Shown piece after piece: positions 7,943 through 14,560 of a stretch of DNA of 64,000 nucleotides; within the stretch, counting starts at the first letter, position 1, and the number at the start of each line of letters is the position of its first letter. Origin of the DNA: Pseudomonas huaxiensis (GTDB lineage Bacteria; Pseudomonadota; Gammaproteobacteria; Pseudomonadales; Pseudomonadaceae); the NCBI RefSeq assembly GCF_003231275.1, contig NZ_QKVL01000006.1, positions 124,001-188,000 on the forward strand, given 5' to 3'. The position numbers and the translations under genes were made by a program. The notes beneath the pieces were generated by a model that saw nothing but the letters and a program-made list of their open reading frames with translations, was not told the origin of the DNA and did not search any database.

Positions 7943-8965
7943 ATGTTCGCTCTCATGCAAAGCACGCGCACCCAGTCATTGCACCTGTGTATCGACCCGA
8001 CCACCGGCCTCAAGGCGGTGATCGCGATCCACAACGAGCGGCTGGGCCCCGCACTGGGCGGTTGTCGCTATCTGGCCTACCCGGATGACGACAGCGCCAT
8101 GACCGACGCCATTCGTCTGGCCCAGGGCATGACCTACAAGGCGGCGCTCGCCGGCTTGCCGCTGGGCGGCGGCAAAGCGGTGATCATCCGCAACCCCCAT
8201 GTGGAAAATCGCGCGGCGCTATTCGAGGCGTTCGGGCGTTTCATCGAGTCGCTGGAAGGCCGCTACATCACCGCGACCGATAGCGGCACCTCGACCCTGG
8301 ACATGGACTGCATCGCCCAGACCACCCGCCACGTCACCAGTACCACCCGCGCAGGCGACCCCTCACCGCATTCCGCCATGGGCGTGTTCGCCGGCATCCG
8401 CGCCACTTCGATGGCGCGGCTGGGCAGCGACAACCTGGAAGGTTTGCGGGTGGCGGTTCAGGGCTTGGGGAATGTCGGCTATGCGCTGGCCGAGCAACTG
8501 CATGCGGCGGGGGCGGAATTACTGGTCAGCGATCACGATCGGGGGCGGGTGCAACTGGCCATGGAGCAGTTCAATGCGCAGCCGGTGGCAACGGAAGCAC
8601 TGGTCGGCACGCCCTGCGATATCTTCGCCCCGTGCGGACTGGGTTCGGTGCTGACCGCACAGAGCGTGATGCAACTGCGCTGCGCGGCGGTGGCGGGCTC
8701 GGCCAACAACCAGTTGACCAGCCTGCAAGTGGCCGACCAACTGGAAAACCGCGGCATTCTCTATGCCCCGGATTACGTCATCAATTCCGGCGGACTGATC
8801 TACGTGGCCCTGACCCATCAAGGCCATGACCCCGTCGCCATCACCGCGCACCTGTCGCGGATTCCCACCCGGCTGACCGAAGTGTTCGCCCACGCCCAGG
8901 CGGAAAAACGCTCACCGGCGCGGGTCGCCGAGCAACTGGCCGAGCGGCTGGTGTACGGCAGCTGA
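7943..8965 (+). CDS. Leu/Phe/Val/Glu dehydrogenase family protein
   Basis: A 340-residue NAD-dependent amino-acid dehydrogenase that oxidatively deaminates a branched-chain or related amino acid to the 2-oxo acid. The N-terminal domain has GPALGGCRYL and the catalytic-lysine region QGMTYKAALAGLPLGGGK. The Rossmann domain has the fingerprint VQGLGNVGYALAEQL. The C-terminus includes SANNQLTS and PDYVINSGGLIYVA, standard for leucine dehydrogenases. ATG 7943 follows GAGGG at 7931. It is convergent with yebG. The exact substrate cannot be fixed from the sequence; leucine or valine is most likely. Confidence 0.9.
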   Translation: MFALMQSTRTQSLHLCIDPTTGLKAVIAIHNERLGPALGGCRYLAYPDDDSAMTDAIRLAQGMTYKAALAGLPLGGGKAVIIRNPHVENRAALFEAFGRFIESLEGRYITATDSGTSTLDMDCIAQTTRHVTSTTRAGDPSPHSAMGVFAGIRATSMARLGSDNLEGLRVAVQGLGNVGYALAEQLHAAGAELLVSDHDRGRVQLAMEQFNAQPVATEALVGTPCDIFAPCGLGSVLTAQSVMQLRCAAVAGSANNQLTSLQVADQLENRGILYAPDYVINSGGLIYVALTHQGHDPVAITAHLSRIPTRLTEVFAHAQAEKRSPARVAEQLAERLVYGS

Positions 8966-8968
8966 GGC

Positions 8969-9229
8969 TTATTCCGCTGGTGCGTCGAGCAGTTCGGACA
9001 GGGCGTCCGGCTGGCTCTTGAACGCCTTGGCGAAGACATCGCGGTTTTTCGCCATGTAGATGCCGGCTTCCTCGACCTGCTGCTCGCTCAGCGACGGCAC
9101 GGCCTTTTTCAATACGTCGGCCAACAACTCGGCCAGTTCCAGCATCTTGTCGTGACGATCTGCTTCGGCTTTATCCATGAACAAGCGCTCCAGGTCGCGG
9201 CTGCTGCGGTACACCACTTCGACGGCCAT
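8969..9229 (-). CDS. yebG: YebG-family SOS-induced protein
   Basis: An 86-residue protein starting MAVEVVYRSSRDLERLFMDK, matching the YebG family (E. coli YebG also begins MAVEVKY and is induced by DNA damage). It has the DKMLELAELLADVL helix typical of the family. GAGGTGA lies 6-7 nt before ATG 9229. A LexA-type box at 9272-9287 overlaps the predicted promoter, so the gene is probably in the SOS regulon. Molecular function is not established for the family. Confidence 0.85.
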   Translation of the reverse strand: MAVEVVYRSSRDLERLFMDKAEADRHDKMLELAELLADVLKKAVPSLSEQQVEEAGIYMAKNRDVFAKAFKSQPDALSELLDAPAE

Positions 9230-9260
9230 TCATCACCTCACATGCCTTTCGATAATTGAA

Positions 9261-9287
9261 TAATACGAATACTGGGTTTTTATACAG
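9261..9287 (-). promoter_or_regulatory. LexA (SOS) box and promoter of yebG
   Basis: CTG-N10-CAG at 9272-9287 (CTGGGTTTTTATACAG) matches the gammaproteobacterial LexA consensus spacing. On the minus strand a TATTAT -10 box (9261-9266) lies just downstream, so the LexA site covers the -35 region. Confidence 0.8.
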
Positions 9288-9471
9288 TAATCCGACAAAG
9301 CTGGATAGTGGCATTTTATAGCCCAGATTTTGCAGGTTGATGGAGAACACGCGTGCCTTGCGGCAATCGGTCGCCTTCTCAAGCGAGGCCGCTGGCCTTT
9401 TTACTGCATGCAGGCAAAGCGTCATGTGCTTGTCGCATCCTCCGTCGAAGTCGTACCAAGGAATCCGCATC

Positions 9472-9942
9472 GTGAACATCAAATGGGCTGACAAACTGCG
9501 CAAAGGCCTGCATGGCGCCGCCGACTCGCTGGGCAATCTGTGCGTCGAGTCGTTCCACTATCTGGCCCTGTTCGGCATCGGCGGCATCACCGCCTGGGCT
9601 GCGGTAATGACCTTCATCGACATGCTCGGCAAGGGCGGGGTCAGCGTCGACGACATCCTCCTGCTGTTCATCTACCTCGAGCTGGGCGCGATGGTGGGGA
9701 TCTACTTCAAGACCAACCACATGCCGATCCGCTTCCTGCTGTATGTGGCAATCACTGCGCTGACCCGCCTGCTGATCGGCGACGTTTCGCACCACAAGGC
9801 GCCGGATGTCGGGCTGCTGTACCTGTGCGGCGGAATCCTGCTGCTGTCGTTCTCGATCCTGGTGGTGCGTTACGCATCGTCGCGCTATCCGTCGAGCCGG
9901 GTGATCGACGCCAATGGCAAGGAGATCGAGGAGGGGCGCTGA
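9472..9942 (+). CDS. psiE: PsiE-family phosphate-starvation-inducible membrane protein
   Basis: A 156-residue inner-membrane protein with four hydrophobic segments. Family-typical sequence includes NLCVESFHYLALFGIGG and LLLFIYLELGAMVGIYFKTN, and RLLIGDVSHH. I place the start at GTG 9472 because AAGGA (9458-9462) lies 9 nt ahead and PsiE homologues begin here; the frame is open further upstream from 9337. The biochemical role of PsiE is not established; E. coli psiE is phosphate and cAMP controlled. No Pho box was clearly seen. Confidence 0.85.
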   Translation: MNIKWADKLRKGLHGAADSLGNLCVESFHYLALFGIGGITAWAAVMTFIDMLGKGGVSVDDILLLFIYLELGAMVGIYFKTNHMPIRFLLYVAITALTRLLIGDVSHHKAPDVGLLYLCGGILLLSFSILVVRYASSRYPSSRVIDANGKEIEEGR

Positions 9943-9960
9943 AGGATTCGTGAGGCGCTT

Positions 9961-9984
9961 ATAACCAAACGATCTGCAAGATTT
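9961..9984 (+). promoter_or_regulatory. 24-bp shared upstream element, copy 1
   Basis: ATAACCAAACGATCTGCAAGATTT here differs at only one position from 14461-14484. This copy precedes the desaturase-like gene by about 50 bp. It is probably a promoter or regulator site shared with the TonB receptor gene. No family match is known to me. Confidence 0.55.
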
Positions 9985-10016
9985 TTTCGTCTCGTCCCAC
10001 AAGCGGAGGTCAGCCC

Positions 10017-10133
10017 ATGATCCAGGACCTCCGCGAATGCCCCATTACCTCGACGACGCCCAGCGCGAAGATGTGTTGCGCCTGCAAGCCAGTTTTCTCG
10101 GGCGCAGCGAATGGCCGACCTGGCTGTTGCTGA
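10017..10133 (+). CDS. possible 38-codon leader ORF overlapping the desaturase start
   Basis: The best Shine-Dalgarno in this leader (GCGGAGGT, 7 nt before ATG 10017) serves not the desaturase frame but a short ORF in another frame that runs across the desaturase start and ends at TGA 10131-10133. It encodes a Cys-rich C-terminus and resembles no known protein. It may be a translational coupling or attenuation device, or simply chance. Confidence 0.3.
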   Translation: MIQDLRECPITSTTPSAKMCCACKPVFSGAANGRPGCC

Positions 10134-10978
10134 TCGGTGTCTATGCCGGCTGGTTCGCGCTGTTGCTGGCCAGCCCGGTTCTCGGCGTGTGGCCCACCAC
10201 CGTGCTGCTGGTGCCGCTGCTGGTGCTCTGGCTGTCGCTGCAACATGAGCTGCTGCACGGCCATCCGACGCGCTTCCTCTGGCTGAACAAATTGATCGGC
10301 TACGCGCCGTTCGCGGTCTGGTATCCGTACACCCTGTACCGCGACAGCCACCTGCTGCACCACCGCGACGAAGACCTCACCCTGCCGGGCCGCGACCCGG
10401 AAAGCCGCTACCTCAGCCGTCACCATTGGCAAAAAGCGCCACGCCTGGCGCGGGCGCTGCGTTGGCTGGACAAGACCGTGCCGGGACGGGTGCTCAGCGG
10501 TGCACCGCAGGCGCTGTTCGGCCTGGCGCGGGAAGAGCTCGCCCGGCTGGCGAAGGGCGATCGACAGGCGTGGCTGATGTGGCTGACCCACGGCGCCGTG
10601 ACCCTGCTGATGTTCGTCTTCATCGCCGAATACAGCGCGCTGTCGGTGGCGCACTACGTGTTTTTCGTCAGCGTGCCGGCGTTGTCGGTGGCGATGGTGC
10701 GTTCTTTTTATGAACACCGTCCCGCCGAGCGACCGGAGCAGCGCACTGTGCTCAACGAGGCCGGTTGGCCCTGGAGCTGGCTGTTCCTGCACCTGAACCT
10801 GCACCTGGTGCATCACGATCTTCCGGGCTTGCAATGGTATTTCCTGCCGCAGGTCTACCGCCGCCGCCGCGAGCAGTGGCTGGCGCGCAGCGGCGGTTTC
10901 CTGGTGCACGGCTATGGCGAGTTGTGGCGCCGCAATGCTTTCAGTCCTGTCGATAGCCCTGAACATCCCCACGCCTGA
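10037..10978 (+). CDS. membrane fatty-acid-desaturase-fold diiron oxygenase
   Basis: A 313-residue integral membrane protein of the FA_desaturase superfamily. The three histidine clusters that bind the diiron centre are present: HELLHGH, HLLHHRDED and HLVHHDLPG, with paired membrane segments before and between them (about residues 27-72 and 175-205). Members include acyl desaturases and hydroxylases, and the substrate is not predictable. ATG 10037 has only AGGA 10 nt upstream. The PhnD-like gene follows after 14 bp, so the two form an operon. Because of the shared upstream element and the downstream genes, it may oxidise a small amine rather than a lipid; this is inference. Confidence 0.8.
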   Translation: MPHYLDDAQREDVLRLQASFLGRSEWPTWLLLIGVYAGWFALLLASPVLGVWPTTVLLVPLLVLWLSLQHELLHGHPTRFLWLNKLIGYAPFAVWYPYTLYRDSHLLHHRDEDLTLPGRDPESRYLSRHHWQKAPRLARALRWLDKTVPGRVLSGAPQALFGLAREELARLAKGDRQAWLMWLTHGAVTLLMFVFIAEYSALSVAHYVFFVSVPALSVAMVRSFYEHRPAERPEQRTVLNEAGWPWSWLFLHLNLHLVHHDLPGLQWYFLPQVYRRRREQWLARSGGFLVHGYGELWRRNAFSPVDSPEHPHA

Positions 10979-10992
10979 ACCGGAGTCCGCCC

Positions 10993-11796
10993 ATGTCCCA
11001 GGGTTTTGCCGAGTTGTTGATGTACGTCGCGCCGCCGCGGGTTTGTGCTGCCAGTGAGGCGTGGTTGCAGCGCACGCTGGCGCTGCTCGGTGCCAGCCGC
11101 CTCGACGCGGGCGGGCTGGACCTGCCGGGCCTGTGGCTGTCGCCGCAATTGCTGTTCACCCAGACTTGCGGCTATCCGCTGATGACCCTGCTGCGCGGCA
11201 AGGTGCAGGTGATTGGCCGGCCCGTCTACGAACTGCCCTACAGCGGCGGTGGCGACCATTGCAGCCTGCTGGTGGCCCGGGCCGACGACCCGCGCCGCGA
11301 GCTGGCGGCGTTTTTCGACAGCCACGGCCTGATCAACAGCCCCGACTCCAATTCCGGCATGAACCTGCTGCGCCATCGCCTCGCGCCACTGCAACGCGAG
11401 GGCCGCTTTTTTTCGGCCATCAGCTACACCGGCGGCCATCGCGACAGCCTGCGCGCCTTGCGCGAGCGGCGTGGCGATCTGGCGGCCATCGACAGCGTGA
11501 CCTGGGGTTACCTCGCCCGTGACCACAGCGAAGAAGTCGCCGGGCTGCGCATCATCGACATCAGCGCGCCAAGCCCGAGCCTACCGTTCATCGGCCCTGC
11601 GCACCTCGACCCCAACGCTGCGGCGCTTATCCGCGACGCGCTGAACCAGGCGCTGCAGGACTTGCCGGAAGTCGCCACGACCCTCGCGATCAGTCGCGTG
11701 CTACCGGCGAGCGAGGCGGATTACCAGGTGCTGCTGGATTACCGCGACGAGGCTGCCAGACGGGGCTTGGCGCGGATTCATCCCGAAGACGGGTAA
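10993..11796 (+). CDS. PhnD/SsuA-like periplasmic-binding-fold protein without signal peptide
   Basis: A 267-residue protein with the phosphonate-binding PhnD fold: the TQTCGYPL strand, the Y-S-G-G-G-D loop, NSPDSNSGMNLLRH and the second-lobe motif SAISYTGGHRDSLRAL. PhnD-like receptors normally begin with a signal peptide, but this one starts MSQGFAELLMYVAPPRV and has none, so it is predicted to be cytoplasmic. It may bind a ligand as a sensor or chaperone. A Shine-Dalgarno CGGAG precedes ATG 10993. No permease or ATPase gene is adjacent. It sits between the desaturase-like gene and fecI/fecR. Confidence 0.75.
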   Translation: MSQGFAELLMYVAPPRVCAASEAWLQRTLALLGASRLDAGGLDLPGLWLSPQLLFTQTCGYPLMTLLRGKVQVIGRPVYELPYSGGGDHCSLLVARADDPRRELAAFFDSHGLINSPDSNSGMNLLRHRLAPLQREGRFFSAISYTGGHRDSLRALRERRGDLAAIDSVTWGYLARDHSEEVAGLRIIDISAPSPSLPFIGPAHLDPNAAALIRDALNQALQDLPEVATTLAISRVLPASEADYQVLLDYRDEAARRGLARIHPEDG

Positions 11797-11912
11797 TTCC
11801 ATTAATGAATATAAGAATGCTTTTTAAATATTTTTAAAGAATAAGACCTCCCACTAGCATGGCGTCACCGGACCACCGGACATTTCAAGCAATCCTCCTT
11901 CTGGAGCCATTC

Positions 11913-12419
11913 ATGTCCGGTATCGAAAACTCTCACAGCGATTACGTGGGCGGCCTGTTCCGCAGTCATTACCAGTGGCTGTGCCTGCGTTTGCGCCGGC
12001 ATCTGGGCGACAGCGGCGCGGAAGACATCGCCGCCGACACCTTCGTGCAGTTGCTCAGCGCGCCGGGTGTGGAACCGATCCGCCAGCCACGGGCGCTGCT
12101 CACCACCATCGCCCAGCGCCTGATGTACCAGCTCTGGCGCCGCCGTGACCTGGAGCGGGCCTACCTTGAGGCCCTGCACCTTGATGACGAGGCGCAGGCG
12201 CCGTCGCCGGAAGAACTGACGCAAATGATCGAGGCCCTGCAGATCATCGACGGCCTGCTCGACGGCCTGCCGGCCAAGGTCAAGGCGACCTTCCTGCTGT
12301 CCCAGGTCAACGGCCTGACGTACCCGGAAATTTCCGCGCAACTGGGCATCTCGCAACGCTCGGTGAGCGACTACATGGCCAAGGCCATCCACCGTTGTCT
12401 CAAGGCCAGTCTGGAGTGA
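11913..12419 (+). CDS. FecI-like ECF sigma factor (first of three in the window)
   Basis: A 168-residue ECF sigma factor. Region 2 is near the N-terminus (LFRSHYQWLCLRLRRHLG, then AEDIAADTFVQLL) and region 4 near the C-terminus (LPAKVKATFLLSQVNGLTYPEISAQLGISQRSVSDYM). ATG 11913 follows CTGGAG by 6 nt. The upstream 116 bp are AT-rich with only a weak resemblance to a Fur box. The cognate anti-sigma follows directly. The natural partner receptor is the STN-bearing TonB receptor at 14561, now separated by the hipBA remnant. Confidence 0.9.
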   Translation: MSGIENSHSDYVGGLFRSHYQWLCLRLRRHLGDSGAEDIAADTFVQLLSAPGVEPIRQPRALLTTIAQRLMYQLWRRRDLERAYLEALHLDDEAQAPSPEELTQMIEALQIIDGLLDGLPAKVKATFLLSQVNGLTYPEISAQLGISQRSVSDYMAKAIHRCLKASLE

Positions 12420-12420
12420 T

Positions 12421-13371
12421 ATGAGCGTTGAACAGGACCACCTGATCGAACAGGCCACCCGCTGGGTCGTGCTGCTGCGCTCGGGGCATGCCAGCGATGC
12501 GGAGCGCCAGGCCTTCCAGGCCTGGCGCGCCCGCGACCCGCGTCACGAAGAACTGTGCCTGCGCCTCGAACGTACCCTCGGAGTGTTCCAGGTCCCGGTC
12601 GCCCAGGGCATCGACGGCAGCGTGCTGCAACGCGCGCTGAATGCGCCGTCGAGCCGACGCAAGGTGCTGCAACGGGCGTTGCTGGGTGCCGGGCTGATGA
12701 TCGGCGGTGGCCTGACCCTCAGCCCCGGGTTGCCGTCACTGGACAGCCTGAGCGCAGATATCTCCACCGGCATCGGCCAGCGCCAGACCGTGCAACTGGA
12801 CGACGGCAGTGAACTGGTGCTCAACGCACAGAGCTCTGCCGACGTGCGTTTCGACGAGCAGCGTCGGCTGCTCAAATGGCGCGGTGGCGAGGGCCTGGTG
12901 CGGGTGGTCAACGATCGTCGGCCGTTTATCGTCCAGACCGACGCCGGCGACCTGTTCGCCCGTGCTGCGCAGGTGTTGGTACGCGAGCGCGGTGCGCAAT
13001 GCCGGGTTGGTGCGCTGGATGCACCGGTGCAGATCGTCACCCGCGGCGGCGATCGCTTGCAGCTCCAGGCTGGACAGGAAGTCAGCTTCGACCGCTACCG
13101 CTTCGGCGTCGTCGAGGCCGTGCGCAACGGCGACAGCGCCTGGGTAAACGGCCTGCTGGAAGTGCGCGACAGCCCGCTCAGCGAGGTGATCGAAGCATTG
13201 CGGCCTTACCGCCACGGCGTCCTGCGCCTCGACCCGGCGATCGCCGGGCTGCGGGTCAGCGGACTCTATCGGCTGGACCAGAGCGATATGGTGCTGGAAG
13301 CGCTGAGTCGGACCTTGCCGATTCGGGTGGCCCGGCGTAGCGATTATTGGGTGACGTTGGTTCCGGCATAA
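12421..13371 (+). CDS. FecR-like anti-sigma factor / regulator
   Basis: A 316-residue FecR-family protein that relays signal from a TonB receptor to the sigma factor. The N-terminal cytoplasmic DUF4880-type domain contains EQATRWVVLLRSGHASDAER and FQAWRARDPRH. One membrane segment lies around residues 82-102. The periplasmic FecR domain follows (QRQTVQLDDGSELVLNAQS). The C-terminus is the STN-like part that touches the receptor. Its ATG lies 1 nt beyond the sigma-factor stop. Together with the upstream gene it forms a cell-surface signalling pair. Confidence 0.9.
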   Translation: MSVEQDHLIEQATRWVVLLRSGHASDAERQAFQAWRARDPRHEELCLRLERTLGVFQVPVAQGIDGSVLQRALNAPSSRRKVLQRALLGAGLMIGGGLTLSPGLPSLDSLSADISTGIGQRQTVQLDDGSELVLNAQSSADVRFDEQRRLLKWRGGEGLVRVVNDRRPFIVQTDAGDLFARAAQVLVRERGAQCRVGALDAPVQIVTRGGDRLQLQAGQEVSFDRYRFGVVEAVRNGDSAWVNGLLEVRDSPLSEVIEALRPYRHGVLRLDPAIAGLRVSGLYRLDQSDMVLEALSRTLPIRVARRSDYWVTLVPA

Positions 13372-13443
13372 ATCAAATCGCCAAGGTGCAGTTTTTGCTC
13401 CCCGTGAGTCCGCGTAAAACTGCCAAAGACAATGTTGGTGAGT

Positions 13444-14050
13444 TCACTTTTCCAGTTTCTCGGCGCCCATTGCCGCGATTGCCAACTGCAACTCGGCCGC
13501 CTGCAACTGCTCGTGATAATGCTCTTTCAACTCAGGAGCCCAGCCAGCAACTTCATTGATCACGGCTGTAGCCTCAGCCTCAGTCAAACCGAAGTGACCG
13601 ACCTGGCTCAGCAGGTTGCGCCGTGATAGTTCATGCCCATAGCGACCGATACCCATCGCCAACCTGGAAGGCGCCTGCCCTTCAGTCGTGGGCACCACGT
13701 CGTACAGGGGAGAAAGACGCCAGCCGCCATTTGTGAATATCACTGCTGTGTTTTTCGGGTGATCGTCGTCGTTGCCCACCAGAATGTTGAAGCAGATGCG
13801 TTTGAACAGCTCCTGCCGGTCCCCTTCGGGGATGTTGCGCCTTGTCATTTCGTCTACGAGATAGCCGTAGTGCTTTGCCGTAGGGCTGGGATCGCAGCGG
13901 AAAACGGACAGGGTCCGGCACCCAGCCACCGGCATCGACCCAGGCCGGGCTGTAGACGAATTCGCCGATGCCGTTACGGACTTCCAGGCGGCCCAGTGTG
14001 GTGACGTCATCCGAGCCGGGTATTTGCATGTAGATGTAAACGGAAGCCAT
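13444..14050 (-). pseudogene. hipA-type toxin kinase remnant with internal deletion and frameshift
   Basis: The first 50 or so codons (from ATG 14050) read a canonical HipA N-terminus ending GGWVPDPVRFPL. Near 13898-13905 the homology jumps to another frame that gives the HipA C-terminus (GYLVDEMTRRNIPEGDRQEL, NILVGNDDDHPKN, SPLYDVVPT) and ends at 13444. HipA proteins are about 420-440 residues; only about 200 remain. The missing middle contains the nucleotide-binding lobe and activation loop, so a working kinase cannot be made although the DDHPKN catalytic loop survives. It overlaps hipB by 1 nt (TGATG). Confidence 0.85.
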
Positions 14051-14355
14051 CAGAAGTCTTCCTCGGAAAATTTCCTGAGACGGACGCGGTGCTCCGTGGC
14101 ACGCGGAGCAATGGTGGGAACAGCGGGATCTTGGAAGGCCTCGTCCAGCAGCCCCAGGTGCCAGAGGGCTGTCATGTAGCTGCGTATCTCGACGCTTGGA
14201 ATGCCGGACTCGATCTTGCCGAGTGTCGTTGTGGACAGTCCTGTTTGAGCGGCAAGGTCTTTCTGGCGAATTTTTCGCTCCAGGCGTCTGGTTTTGACCA
14301 GAAGCCCAATCTTTTCGAGCCTGTCAGCGCAGGCCAGTGGAAAGATGCTCGTCAT
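14050..14355 (-). CDS. HipB-like XRE-family antitoxin/repressor
   Basis: A 101-residue helix-turn-helix protein. The HTH is in residues 27-55 (RQKDLAAQTGLSTTTLGKIE). HipB normally neutralises and co-represses hipA. Here the partner toxin is broken, so the repressor is an orphan, still apparently intact. It is on the opposite strand to the genes on both sides and lies between fecR and the TonB receptor. That placement suggests the module was inserted into an older fecI-fecR-receptor cluster. Confidence 0.8.
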   Translation of the reverse strand: MTSIFPLACADRLEKIGLLVKTRRLERKIRQKDLAAQTGLSTTTLGKIESGIPSVEIRSYMTALWHLGLLDEAFQDPAVPTIAPRATEHRVRLRKFSEEDF

Positions 14356-14460
14356 AAGAACTCTTTTGAGAATGCTTAATTGATTTAAGGTCGACTGTAG
14401 CAGCTCTTATGTGTCGGTGATTTTTGCCGGCGTAGCGGCTTCACACCCGGTTCTAAGCCC

Positions 14461-14484
14461 ATAACCAATCGATCTGCAAGATTT
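14461..14484 (+). promoter_or_regulatory. 24-bp shared upstream element, copy 2
   Basis: ATAACCAATCGATCTGCAAGATTT is the near-identical partner of 9961-9984. It lies 76 bp upstream of the TonB receptor start, in the 190-bp gap between the divergent hipB and the receptor. Confidence 0.55.
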
Positions 14485-14560
14485 CCCCTTCCTGCGCCAC
14501 ACCCTTCCCGTAAGCGCTGCCGAGGGAGCAGCGTCGTTTGATTCCGTGGGGGGAATCGTT

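Noticed and set aside
11797-11912. Fur box ahead of the first FecI-like sigma gene
   Set aside because: The AT-rich stretch matches the consensus at only about 11 of 19 positions and is not symmetric, so it is not listed as a site.
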